64,000 bases of DNA from Lishizhenia tianjinensis (GCF_900116425.1 NZ_FPAS01000005.1:124001-188000); one strand, 5' to 3'. Counted from the stretch's first letter, positions 16,956 to 24,572 are shown. The notes: generated by a model from the letters alone, not told the origin. Numbers and translations: made by a program.

Positions 16956-16980
16956 GACAGTCAAGAGTGTGAGTAGGGAG
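16956..16980 (+). repeat. 25-bp repeat (GGCAGTTTGGAG type), divergent copy
   Basis: GACAGTCAAGAGTGTGAGTA then GGGAG, starting 5 nt after the GNAT stop. Confidence 0.5.
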
Positions 16981-17039
16981 TAATTAGGATTTTTAGTAAA
17001 CTTGAACTACACTCTTGAATGAAATAACATCTAAGCGTT

Positions 17040-17645
17040 TTATTTTTTGAATTCCTCTGCAGTTATTGTCCATTTATTAACCCACGTACCTTTCATTTCT
17101 TCTCTGAAATCCATGTTTACTTTTAGGACTTGAATGCGTAATTCGGGGTTATTTAAAACGAATTGCTTTTCGAAGTCAAGAATTTCTCCGCTGAATTTTC
17201 CTCTCCAGCTCGAGAAGTAAATGATAAGTGTGTAATCGAAATTTTTATAGTCTTGTTTTATATGATTATAAATGATGGTGTCTTGAGCGAGGTGTTGTGA
17301 AGTATCCTGTACTTTCTCCATTTCACTAAAATCTTTCAGAAAAGTATAAGAATTTGCTCTGCAGGTAATGCTATCGGCGTTGGTTTGATTTACGCGAAAA
17401 CCTTCTTGATCATACAGTTCCCATTTATCAAATGACCAACCGGGTTCTTGTATCTTTTTTACAAGGTTGGAATCGCTTAAAGTGATATACTCCGTTTGCG
17501 TAGAAGCATATTTATCATAAAACTTATTGATTTGCTTTTCACTTGCGTAATTGGGAAATATTTTAGCCTTTTTTACGGTCTTAAGCATGACCAATTTACA
17601 AGAAGAAAGACTCAACAGAGCGAGTGCGATTAAGATGGTTTTCAT
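17040..17645 (-). CDS. Hypothetical lipoprotein
   Basis: A 201-residue lipoprotein (lipobox L-S-S-C, Cys 16). Mature part begins with a basic helix and ends in a possible alpha/beta domain: the strand DYTLIIYFSSWRGKFSGE followed by a helix and LRIQVLKVNMD resembles the order strand-loop-helix-strand of thioredoxin-like folds, but the CxxC is missing (S-S-W-R). No family recognised. It shares overall architecture with the lipoprotein at 2413-3039. Alone between the GNAT gene and the divergent dioxygenase gene. Confidence 0.7.
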   Translation of the reverse strand: MKTILIALALLSLSSCKLVMLKTVKKAKIFPNYASEKQINKFYDKYASTQTEYITLSDSNLVKKIQEPGWSFDKWELYDQEGFRVNQTNADSITCRANSYTFLKDFSEMEKVQDTSQHLAQDTIIYNHIKQDYKNFDYTLIIYFSSWRGKFSGEILDFEKQFVLNNPELRIQVLKVNMDFREEMKGTWVNKWTITAEEFKK

Positions 17646-17711
17646 GTTTCAAATATAAAAACTCTATTTAAGCAAACATTGAACCATTGAAGAACCGAAA
17701 CTTTAGCATTG

Positions 17712-17760
17712 TTCTAAACGTTCTAAAAATCTAAAAGTCTAACCGTCTAAAAATCTCAAA
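17712..17760 (+). repeat. Degenerate TCTAA array
   Basis: Units such as TTCTAAACG, TTCTAAAAAT, CTAAAAGT, CTAACCGT, CTAAAAAT follow each other over about 50 nt just upstream of the dioxygenase gene. Confidence 0.5.
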
Positions 17761-17797
17761 CTCTTTCCTATTTTAGAGTTTCCAAAAATTAAAAAAC

Positions 17798-18757
17798 ATG
17801 AGTACACCCAAAGGCATACCTTCCGTAGATTTAGCAGATTTTGTAAAGGGAACAGCAGCACAGCGCGAGCAGTTTGTGCAGGATCTCGGTAATGCTTACG
17901 AAACCATAGGTTTTGTGGCGGTTAAAAATCACGGTATTCCTCAAGATTTAATTGATGCTTTGTACGCAGAAATGAAGGCCTTTTTTGCTTTGCCAACGGA
18001 AGTGAAAGCAAAGTATGAAATAGAGGGTATAGGCGGACAACGCGGGTATACATCTTTTGGAAAAGAACACGCCAAAGGGATGAAGGCGGGAGATTTGAAA
18101 GAATTCTGGCATTTTGGTCAGTTTGTGGAAGATGGAGACCCCATTAAAGCACAATATATTGATAATGTGGCTGTGGAGGAGTTACCTAACTTTTTGCAAA
18201 TTGGTAGAGATGCTTACAAGAGTTTTGAGAACAGTGGTCAAGAATTATTGAAAGCCATTGCCTTATTCTTAGGCTTAGAAGAAAACTACTTCCACGAATT
18301 TGTGCACAACGGAAACAGCATCTTGCGTCCTTTGCATTACCCACCTATTCAAGGAGAAGTAGAACCTGGAGCCGTAAGAGCAGGTGCGCATGAGGACATC
18401 AATTTAATTACCCTTTTGGTTGGAGCTTCGGCAGACGGACTAGAAGTATTGAACAAAAACAACGAATGGGTGGCGGTCACTGAAATTCAAGACCACATCG
18501 TTGTAAATGTTGGAGACATGTTGCAACGCTTGACCAACAACAGGTTAAAATCTACAACTCACCGTGTGGTAAACCCACCTGCTGCAGAAATGGGCAAGAG
18601 CAGGTATTCAGTACCTTTCTTCTTACACCCCAAACCAAGCATGCCTTTAAACTGTTTGGCATCGTGTATAGATGAGGACAACCCACAACACTACGCAGAC
18701 ATCACCGCAGGAGATTATCTGATGGAAAGGTTGAGGGAGATAGGGCTGGTGAAGTAG
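17798..18757 (+). CDS. Isopenicillin N synthase family 2OG-Fe(II) dioxygenase
   Basis: A 319-residue non-haem iron oxygenase. The N-terminal DIOX_N domain is visible (SVDLADF, then YETIGFVAVKNHGIP). The C-terminal jelly roll carries the 2-His-1-Asp triad: H and D in GAHEDINLITLL and a distal H in STTHRVVNP, with the 2-oxoglutarate-binding Arg in SRYSVPFFLHP. Bacterial members are usually of unknown substrate (naringenin/flavanone dioxygenase-like, ethylene-forming or amino-acid-oxidising). It stands alone with a terminator about 110 nt downstream. Confidence 0.92.
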   Translation: MSTPKGIPSVDLADFVKGTAAQREQFVQDLGNAYETIGFVAVKNHGIPQDLIDALYAEMKAFFALPTEVKAKYEIEGIGGQRGYTSFGKEHAKGMKAGDLKEFWHFGQFVEDGDPIKAQYIDNVAVEELPNFLQIGRDAYKSFENSGQELLKAIALFLGLEENYFHEFVHNGNSILRPLHYPPIQGEVEPGAVRAGAHEDINLITLLVGASADGLEVLNKNNEWVAVTEIQDHIVVNVGDMLQRLTNNRLKSTTHRVVNPPAAEMGKSRYSVPFFLHPKPSMPLNCLASCIDEDNPQHYADITAGDYLMERLREIGLVK

Positions 18758-18800
18758 GACTATTCAAGAATTTGAAAATTCAACGATTCAAAAATTCATT

Positions 18801-18822
18801 TCTCGGCTATCGCTCGAGAACC
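18801..18822 (-). repeat. CTCGA-type palindromic repeat, minus copy
   Basis: TCTCGGCTATCGCTCGAGAA then CC; on the minus strand GGTTCTCGAGCGATAGCCGA, the same family as 18917-18940. It sits inside a low-complexity stretch of ATTCAA/ATTTAA units (18770-18862). Confidence 0.55.
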
Positions 18823-18865
18823 TTTTATTTAAAAATTTAATGATTTAAACATTTAAAGAAATAGA

Positions 18866-18894
18866 AAAAGGGAACCCAAGTGGTTCCCTTTTTT
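18866..18894 (+). terminator. Intrinsic terminator after the dioxygenase gene
   Basis: AAAAGGGAACC / GGTTCCCTTTT, a perfect 11-bp stem with a 5-nt loop and trailing T. The A-rich left arm allows action in both directions, so it may also end the GIN transcript. Confidence 0.8.
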
Positions 18895-18916
18895 ACTTTA
18901 AAGCCTGATTATTTTG

Positions 18917-18940
18917 GGTTCTCGAGCGGAGTCGAGAGAC
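18917..18940 (+). repeat. CTCGA-type palindromic repeat
   Basis: GGTTCTCGAGCGGAGTCGAG followed by AGAC; nearly perfect hairpin TCTCGA / TCGAGA. The cleanest copy of the family in the window. Confidence 0.65.
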
Positions 18941-18943
18941 TAA

Positions 18944-18992
18944 TAATCTACTCGTCTAGGCATCTAGAAATCTAGCAATCTAGACATCTAAC
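18944..18992 (+). repeat. Degenerate TCTAG array
   Basis: AATCTACTCGTCTAGGCATC then TAGAAATCTAGCAATCTAGA and CATCTAACC: about five units of 9-10 nt. It stops exactly where the GIN-domain gene's stop codon begins. Confidence 0.55.
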
Positions 18993-19706
18993 CTACATTT
19001 TTGTCACAGACGATGCATCCGTAATATCCATGTGATCTATCGTTGGATTTCCTTTGTATTTCAAGCTACTTGCGTCTTTGGCAGTAACTTTCAAAGTTTG
19101 GTTTACCGTAAGTTTTGCGCTGCTGGCATCTTTTAAGAAAATATCCAAGTGCTCTACTTCAAATCCGTAGCCTACGAAAGAGGATGCATCTGAGATATTG
19201 ATTTCCGTTGTGTTACACACGCCCGAAAAATCTACGTGCGAAGCATCACTAATGTTTAAAATGGCATCGTCTAATCTTAATTCGCCTTCGAAATGACTCG
19301 CATCTGTTACCTTAGCTTCAAAAGTTGCTGTTTCTAGTGTGTTTTCAAAAATAACGCTACTTGCATCGTGGGCGTCTACGGCTTTTAAATACGGCACGGT
19401 GATGTAAGCATTAATCACGGCTCCTTTTCTGAAACTGGTGTTGTGTTTCAATTCAATTTCCAATTCTCCAGAAACCATGGTAACTACGATTCTATCGTGA
19501 ATGTTTTCATTGGCTTCTATAATTACGCCCTCATTTTCGCTAGAGAAAGTAACGTAAGCATTGATGTTGTCTCTTAATTTTAGTTTCGTAAAACCAGTTA
19601 TTCCTTTATCCTCTGTGGTTATTGTTGATGATGGGTTGATTTTAAATTTCGAGCAAGAGCTAAATACCAATCCAACCAATGCTATAAGTAATACATAACT
19701 TTTCAT
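18993..19706 (-). CDS. GIN-domain (DUF2807) lipoprotein
   Basis: A 237-residue lipoprotein starting at MKSYVLLIALVGLVFSSC (Cys 18). The mature part is a right-handed beta-helix-like GIN/DUF2807 domain: FTKLKLRDNINAYVTFSSE at the start, then repeated DASS/DASH turns (AHDASSVIF, KVTDASHFEG, ISDASHVDFSG, ISDASSFVGY, LKDASSAKLTV, AKDASSLKYKG, ITDASSVTKM). In this phylum such proteins are surface or periplasmic and of unknown role. A further upstream ATG at 19730 overlaps the promoter -10 element, so the ATG at 19706 is chosen. The promoter (19723-19749) matches that of the ECF sigma operon. Confidence 0.92.
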   Translation of the reverse strand: MKSYVLLIALVGLVFSSCSKFKINPSSTITTEDKGITGFTKLKLRDNINAYVTFSSENEGVIIEANENIHDRIVVTMVSGELEIELKHNTSFRKGAVINAYITVPYLKAVDAHDASSVIFENTLETATFEAKVTDASHFEGELRLDDAILNISDASHVDFSGVCNTTEINISDASSFVGYGFEVEHLDIFLKDASSAKLTVNQTLKVTAKDASSLKYKGNPTIDHMDITDASSVTKM

Positions 19707-19722
19707 AATCTTCTTTTTTATA

Positions 19723-19749
19723 GTAGACAAGGCAAAAAGTGTTTACCCC
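19723..19749 (-). promoter_or_regulatory. Predicted ECF-sigma promoter of the GIN lipoprotein gene
   Basis: In gene orientation: ACGCGTAGGGGTA, then 15 nt, then GTCTAC inside TTGTCTACTATA. The same two blocks (ACGCRTAGGGGTA and TGTCTACTA) with identical 15-nt spacing between GGGGTA and GTCTAC occur before the ECF sigma gene (23401-23427). GTCTA-type -10 elements are usual for ECF sigma factors. The -10 lies 17 nt before the ATG. Confidence 0.75.
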
Positions 19750-19812
19750 TACGCGTTAATTAAAAATTTAAAGTTCAAAATTCAAAAAACCAACTTAAAA
19801 TTTCTTTTTCAA

Positions 19813-19946
19813 ACAGTGACAGCAATGGCAGCGCCCTGAGGTTTGAACTTAGTAAGCGCAAGGAAAAGCTTACGACCACCGGAAGTGAGCTTGCCCTTTT
19901 GTGCGACTTGGGTTAAACCTTAGGGACTATAATGGATGGCACGGCC
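19813..19946 (-). repeat. About 140-bp structured intergenic repeat, copy B (minus)
   Basis: On the minus strand begins GGCCGTGCCATCCATTATAG TCC and ends GCGCTGCCATTGCTGTCACT. These are variants of the end blocks of copies A and C; the centre keeps an AAGCTTTTCCTTGCGCTTAC block. No ORF. Confidence 0.6.
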
Positions 19947-19957
19947 GTTTGCCTAAA

Positions 19958-19981
19958 ACAGTTTGGAGTTTGAGTAAGGAG
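19958..19981 (+). repeat. 25-bp repeat (GGCAGTTTGGAG type)
   Basis: ACAGTTTGGAGTTTGAGTAA then GGAG, 12 nt after repeat copy B, just as the 11312 copy directly follows repeat copy A. Confidence 0.6.
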
Positions 19982-20052
19982 TATAGAGAAGCTTCAACTT
20001 CTGGTATGTTCGTCTTTTTGAATTTTGATTTTTTCTTTATGAATTAAAGCTT

Positions 20053-20111
20053 GCCACCTATTCCGGCTATACGTTGTAGTCCCCAATTTTGTTGGGGACT
20101 ATCCGGGGTGG
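20053..20111 (-). terminator. Compound hairpin at the end of the STN gene
   Basis: GTCCCCAA and TTGGGGAC form an 8-bp stem (20079-20099 area) nested in GCCACC...CCGG / CCGGGGTGG outer arms. It ends 2 nt from the stop of the minus-strand gene at 20113. The block CCGGCTATACGTTGTAGTCC within it resembles the left end of the 140-bp repeats, so it may be a truncated copy serving as terminator. Confidence 0.55.
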
Positions 20112-20112
20112 A

Positions 20113-21849
20113 TTAGAAAAATCTCAAGGCTACATGAGCACCAATCCATGCGTTGGATTTTACGTAAGTATCATGGGTATAGCTATATCCTTTCCAAGGC
20201 ATCAAATTATCTAAGAATTGTCCGCTTACGGAACTGTAATCTGAAATAGTATGTACGTTCAAGCTTGGACCAAATGCCAAAGCCACTTTCTTAAACATTT
20301 GCCAATGGAAACTCATATTTATTTTACCTAAAACGTTGGGGTTTAAATAGTATTCCGTTTGTAAACTACTGGCTTCTAAATCGAAGAACAAGCGCAAACG
20401 TTTACTCAAACCAACCGAAGATCCTATTCCATACCCAAAGGTATACACGGGTTGACTTCTTTTGAAACTTGCACCTACTCTAAACGTGTTGTAAAAACTG
20501 TGCGATCCGGAGCGGAGTGCAATGTTGGCTTCTGTTATTTCATTGGCAGAAAGTTCTAAGTTGTGATAACCGTGTTTTGAATAAGAGAAGAAACCGATTG
20601 TAGGTCCGGAAATACTATCACTAATATTGATAAACCCAATTTGGGCTCCTTTTACGTGGGTAGCAATATTCAGAAATCCTGCGGCTTGTAAACCTCTAAC
20701 TTCTCCACGAGCTATGTTCATAAAACCAGCCAATTGCGCACCTTTCACGTTGTTGTTGGCATAGTTCATAAAACCAGCTCCTTGCACACCCTTTACTTCT
20801 CCTAAAGCTATGTTTGAGAAACCGGCAAATTGTCCGCCCTTAAAAGATCCTTTTGTGTAATTTATCAAACCTCCGAACTGACCACCGCTGAAATTAGCAC
20901 CATTCAAATTGGTAATACCTGCCATTTGCACACCGCGTTGGTTTCCTCCAACCGCATTAAACAAACCTGCCGATTGGAAATAACTTACGCTATCTACGTT
21001 TAAATTGAACAAGGTTGCGACTTCCAATTTGTTTACACCACCCGTAATTCCTCCAAATAAGTTGAAAGAATAATCATAGGTACTGGTGCTACTTAGTTTG
21101 CCTGCTGTTCCTACACCTGGCACTACAGAAAACTGCGCTTTACCTTCTAACTTATTAGAGAAGTTTGAGATGTTTGCCTTGTTTTCATCGGACAGTTTAA
21201 ACCACTTGAAAGATTTTACCTTATCTAGCAATTGATTTTCTTTTAAGGAATCTGTAGCAGTATTTATTGGTGTCATTTCAATGTTGAGTACTGCATATCC
21301 ATCTGTTGGCCAAAGGATCAAGGTGTCTTTGTAGCCTTGTTTTTTAACGTTGATGTATACCTTTTCAGCACTGGAAACTTGTAAATCATAATAGCCATAT
21401 TGATCAGATATGGATGAACTCAAAGTCAGGGTATCGTACAAACTCACATAAGGAATTTTGGCTTGTGTAGTTGCATCTACCACATAACCTTGTAGGTGTA
21501 CCTCTCCAGGTTTGGGAACCGTTGTTTCGCGCAATAGGATATAATTACCTTTTACCTTGTAAGTGATCTTTCCTTGGAAAATATCGTCCAATACCTCACG
21601 TGTAGTTTGGTTCTGGTAGGTGCGAGATAAACGTTGGTTTTCGTCTATGGCATCCGTTCTGTAGGCAAAGGTATATTCGCCCATTTTTTCCATTTCATCC
21701 AAAACCACTTTTAAGGTAGTAGATTGCAATTGTAAACTTACTTTGCGCTCCAAGGGTGGTAAGGGGTTGCTTTGTCCGAACGCCAGGGCAACATTGATAT
21801 AACAGCCCAATAGAATTAGCTTAAATACATTCATCTCCGTAAATTTCAT
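20113..21849 (-). CDS. STN-domain surface-repeat outer-membrane protein
   Basis: A 578-residue exported protein. After a signal peptide (ending ALAFGQ, about residue 26) comes an STN domain (KVSLQLQSTTLKVVLDEMEK, to about 107), the domain that transmits signals to FecR. A carboxypeptidase-like beta domain follows (VHLQGYVVDATTQAKIPYVS). Residues about 265-420 hold at least seven ~20-residue repeats of pattern G-x-Q-x-A-G-F-x-N-x-A, as in LA_2272-type surface repeats. The last ~150 residues are alternating strands ending ALRFF, likely a small barrel. There is no TonB-receptor plug. It overlaps the fecR-like gene by 29 nt, so it is the third member of the sigma operon. Confidence 0.85.
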   Translation of the reverse strand: MKFTEMNVFKLILLGCYINVALAFGQSNPLPPLERKVSLQLQSTTLKVVLDEMEKMGEYTFAYRTDAIDENQRLSRTYQNQTTREVLDDIFQGKITYKVKGNYILLRETTVPKPGEVHLQGYVVDATTQAKIPYVSLYDTLTLSSSISDQYGYYDLQVSSAEKVYINVKKQGYKDTLILWPTDGYAVLNIEMTPINTATDSLKENQLLDKVKSFKWFKLSDENKANISNFSNKLEGKAQFSVVPGVGTAGKLSSTSTYDYSFNLFGGITGGVNKLEVATLFNLNVDSVSYFQSAGLFNAVGGNQRGVQMAGITNLNGANFSGGQFGGLINYTKGSFKGGQFAGFSNIALGEVKGVQGAGFMNYANNNVKGAQLAGFMNIARGEVRGLQAAGFLNIATHVKGAQIGFINISDSISGPTIGFFSYSKHGYHNLELSANEITEANIALRSGSHSFYNTFRVGASFKRSQPVYTFGYGIGSSVGLSKRLRLFFDLEASSLQTEYYLNPNVLGKINMSFHWQMFKKVALAFGPSLNVHTISDYSSVSGQFLDNLMPWKGYSYTHDTYVKSNAWIGAHVALRFF

Positions 21850-22828
21850 ATTGGTTATTGTTATACTTCACCTCTAAATCCATCAATTCTTTGATGATGT
21901 TTAGTATGGTTGCCAAATCTTCATTTTTAAAGGTCACACTCAATTCACAGTTTTGAATGGCTTCATTTTTAATAATGATGTCCTTTTGGTAGAAAGCGGA
22001 GAGAATTTCGGTTACTTCTTTGAGTTTAGTTCCGTCAAATTCAAAGACTTTGTCTTTCCTTGCTTCCACTTTCTCATACTTCTTTACAAGCGCTTCTTTG
22101 GCTACATAAAAGGCGCTGTCTCCTTCAATGAGACGTATGTCTTCATCTCCTAACTTTAATTCAACTATACCTTCTGTAACTACAACTTTCACTGTGTCAC
22201 CTTTGTCTTGAATGTTGAACACCGTTCCTATATCTACCACTTTGAGTTCTTTCACGTGAACGGTAAAGGGCAAATCGTCTTTGTGTTCCACCGCAAATTC
22301 TGCACTTCCTTCCAGGGTTAAACTTCTGTTGCTTTTGTCAAAACCTTCGTTGAGCATTATTTTACTGTGCGGTTCTAATTTAACCTTAGAGTTATCCTTC
22401 AAGGCAAAAGAAGTGGCTTCCGTACTCGCGGTGTAACTCTCTAAGCTAAAGGTGTTTTGTATGCTGTCATTGATCACGGGTTGTTCAGCTATTTCACTAG
22501 GCTCAACTTCATTGTTCCATGTAAATACAGTAAACACCAGGGCAATACTTGCAGCTACAGCTAAGGCACTGTACAACATACGCAGGTTGTTTTTTCCTTT
22601 GTTTTGGATTTGACTTTCTACTTTCTGCCAAGCTTCTTTTGTATTCACTGCTTTAAAAACTTCTTGTTGATGCGAAAGCGCAAAGGCTCTTTCATACTCC
22701 AAGAACAAGGCTTTGTTGGCAGGGTTTTCATCCATCCAGCTTTGAACTTCCTGGGCGTGTTGTGGTCCTGCTTCTCCTTTTAAAAAAAGAAGAATTAAAT
22801 TTTCCATGTATGTGTTTTCTTCTACCAT
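21821..22828 (-). CDS. FecR family anti-sigma factor
   Basis: A 335-residue inner-membrane anti-sigma regulator. The cytoplasmic N-terminus (ILLFLKGEAG, WMDENPANKALF) binds the sigma factor; one membrane span is at about 84-104 (YSALAVAASIALVFTVFTW). The periplasmic FecR domain follows (KLEPHSKIMLNEGF, RSLTLEGSAEFAV, TVFNIQDKGDTVKVVVTEG) and the C-terminus is a DUF4974/STN-like domain (FEFDGTKLKEVTEILSAFYQ). An alternative start at residue 8 is possible. Overlaps the sigma gene by 7 nt and the STN gene by 29 nt. Receives the signal from the STN protein and releases the sigma factor (by analogy with FecIR systems). Confidence 0.93.
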   Translation of the reverse strand: MVEENTYMENLILLFLKGEAGPQHAQEVQSWMDENPANKALFLEYERAFALSHQQEVFKAVNTKEAWQKVESQIQNKGKNNLRMLYSALAVAASIALVFTVFTWNNEVEPSEIAEQPVINDSIQNTFSLESYTASTEATSFALKDNSKVKLEPHSKIMLNEGFDKSNRSLTLEGSAEFAVEHKDDLPFTVHVKELKVVDIGTVFNIQDKGDTVKVVVTEGIVELKLGDEDIRLIEGDSAFYVAKEALVKKYEKVEARKDKVFEFDGTKLKEVTEILSAFYQKDIIIKNEAIQNCELSVTFKNEDLATILNIIKELMDLEVKYNNNQYEIYGDECI

Positions 22829-23379
22829 CCTCTTAAAATTAAAATGTGAATGATAAAAGCCGGTAGGTATTCTTGTAGCGCCGTGCGCATCAATTTTAAG
22901 GCTTTGCCCATTTGATTTTCTACCGTTTTGGTTGAAATGTTGAGTTGATCAGCTATCTCTTTATAGGAGAGTCGTTCCTGTCTGGAAAGCTGAAAAACTT
23001 CTCTACACTTGGGGGGTAATGTTTGCATAGCTAATTCTATGGTTTGTTCTAATTCCTTACTTTCTATACCACTGTCTGTTCGTTCAGAACCCGACAAGCT
23101 ATAGTCTTCTTCTACTTCGCGATGATAATTTTTACGAGCTGCTGAGTTTAAATGATTGAGACTGGCATTGTGTACAGCGCTGTACAAATAGGATTTGGTT
23201 TGACCTGTAATTTCCAGTTCTTTTCGTTTTTCCCAAAGCTTGATAAATAGCTTTTGTACTATATCTTCTGCTTCTTCTTGTCGCTTCACCATGGTAAAGG
23301 CGTAGCGCGCTAAAGGCTCATAGTATTGGTTAAACCATGCCTCTAAGGTTTGGGAAGTAATCGCTTCAACTAGCTCCAT
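22822..23379 (-). CDS. ECF RNA polymerase sigma factor (FecI-like)
   Basis: A 185-residue sigma-70 family ECF factor. Region 2 is at residues about 12-80 (YEPLARYAFTMVKRQEEAED then IVQKLFIKLWEKRKEL); region 4 at about 120-170 (LPPKCREVFQLSRQERLSYK then EIADQLNISTKTVENQM). It is the first gene of a three-gene operon with an anti-sigma FecR and an STN protein. Its own promoter (23401-23427) shares a bipartite motif with the promoter of the GIN lipoprotein gene, suggesting autoregulation. Confidence 0.95.
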   Translation of the reverse strand: MELVEAITSQTLEAWFNQYYEPLARYAFTMVKRQEEAEDIVQKLFIKLWEKRKELEITGQTKSYLYSAVHNASLNHLNSAARKNYHREVEEDYSLSGSERTDSGIESKELEQTIELAMQTLPPKCREVFQLSRQERLSYKEIADQLNISTKTVENQMGKALKLMRTALQEYLPAFIIHILILRGW

Positions 23380-23400
23380 TCTTTATTATCGCTTTGTGTA

Positions 23401-23427
23401 GTAGACAGCAGAAAGTAAGCATACCCC
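23401..23427 (-). promoter_or_regulatory. Predicted autoregulated promoter of the ECF sigma operon
   Basis: In gene orientation: ACGCATAGGGGTA, 15-nt spacer, GTCTAC inside CTGTCTACTACAC. The -10 block is 21 nt from the sigma ATG. The matched site at 19723-19749 has the same blocks and spacing; sequence between them is not conserved, which argues for a functional promoter rather than a copied segment. Confidence 0.75.
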
Positions 23428-23460
23428 TATGCGTATTTCAACTTTTTTAAAATTAAGGCA

Positions 23461-23487
23461 AAAAAAAGAGGAAAACTGTGTTTCCTC
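23461..23487 (-). terminator. Intrinsic terminator of the OmpA operon
   Basis: GAGGAAA / TTTCCTC, 7-bp stem with a 6-nt loop, preceded on the plus strand by nine A (U-run on the minus transcript). It lies 26 nt beyond the ompA-like stop. Confidence 0.75.
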
Positions 23488-23513
23488 CTTTAAATATTTG
23501 GTGTGAGAAGTGC

Positions 23514-24482
23514 TTATTGCTCGTTTCCGATAATCTCAAACAAGGCGTTTAAGTTTGGAGAGATAATTACTTCTATTCTTCTGTTCTTTGCTTTATCCGT
23601 TTCGCTTACAGGGTGGAATTGAGATCTACCTGAGGCACTTAAGATAGCTGGATTGATGTCAGAATTTGCCAACATGATTTCAACTACAGCTGTAGCTCTT
23701 AATACAGATAATTCCCAGTTGTTTTTTGGGTGTTTTGCACTGTTTAAAGCATCAGCATCTGTGTGACCTTCAACAATGATTTCTAAATCATCATCACCTT
23801 GTATTGCTTTAGCCAATTCTATGATCGCTTTTTGTCCTTCTGACTCAACATTTGTAGAACCAGAAGCAAACAACAATTTCGCTTCAAGACTTACGTATAT
23901 TTTTCCATCTTTTTGCTCTACGGTTAATCCTTTATCGTTGAATCCGTGAAGGGCTTCAGCTACTTTGTTTTTCAGAGCTGAAACTGCAGCATCTTGTCGC
24001 GCAATGATTTCCTCTAATTCTTTTACACGTTGCTCTCTATCTACCAACAACTTTTGCTTTCTTCCTAACTCATCCTCCAATTTTAAAAGAGCATCCTCTT
24101 TACGCTGTGCTTCTAAAATACTTGCTTCTAAGTTGGCTTGTAATTTTGCAGTTTCTATTGCATCTCTAGATCTAGAAAGGGTGAACTCTTTTTCTAAAGT
24201 CGTGTTGAGTTCTACCATTTTATCGTACTGCGTTTGTAAGACACGGTAGTCTACACCCATTTTTAAGGTGTCTTTCTTCAACTGTGTTACTTCAGCGCGT
24301 AAAACATCTCTTTCTTCAGTAAGGTTTTTTGCTTTGGCCTCATTATCTATGGCCATTGTCTTGTATTTTTCAAGCTCTTGACTACACGCTTGTTCCTTGC
24401 TTAATAAATCTTGGTATTTCTGAGGAGTTACACAAGAGGCAACAATTAATCCTATACCTAGTATGCTAACAATAGACTTCAT
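23514..24482 (-). CDS. OmpA family lipoprotein
   Basis: A 322-residue lipoprotein (lipobox V-A-S-C, Cys 17). Residues about 20-175 form a long coiled coil rich in E, L, K and R. The C-terminal ~130 residues are an OmpA/MotB peptidoglycan-binding domain: LLFASGSTNVESEG, IIVEGHTDADALNS, NWELSVLRATAVV, SASGRSQFHPV and NRRIEVIISP. The G-H-T-D and N-R-R-I-E motifs bind diaminopimelate. It presumably links the outer membrane to peptidoglycan. Followed by a terminator and preceded by a charged secreted protein and a small lipoprotein on the same strand. Confidence 0.93.
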   Translation of the reverse strand: MKSIVSILGIGLIVASCVTPQKYQDLLSKEQACSQELEKYKTMAIDNEAKAKNLTEERDVLRAEVTQLKKDTLKMGVDYRVLQTQYDKMVELNTTLEKEFTLSRSRDAIETAKLQANLEASILEAQRKEDALLKLEDELGRKQKLLVDREQRVKELEEIIARQDAAVSALKNKVAEALHGFNDKGLTVEQKDGKIYVSLEAKLLFASGSTNVESEGQKAIIELAKAIQGDDDLEIIVEGHTDADALNSAKHPKNNWELSVLRATAVVEIMLANSDINPAILSASGRSQFHPVSETDKAKNRRIEVIISPNLNALFEIIGNEQ

Positions 24483-24501
24483 AACTGATTATTTTAAACA
24501 A

Positions 24502-24531
24502 AGATGCGAAGGATTATAGGTCCCTCGCATC
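24502..24531 (-). terminator. Hairpin between the charged protein gene and ompA-like gene
   Basis: AGATGCGA / TCGCATCT, 8-bp perfect outer stem with possible inner pairs (GG/CC). On the minus strand a TTTGTTT tract follows. It may attenuate read-through into the ompA-like gene, whose start is 20 nt away. Confidence 0.5.
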
Positions 24532-24572
24532 TAAAATTTTAATGTTATAAACAGTTGAATATGAATAGGTGC

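Noticed and set aside
16158-18992. TCTAG arrays considered as CRISPR
   Set aside because: Units are only 9-10 nt, degenerate and without regular spacers; no cas genes nearby.
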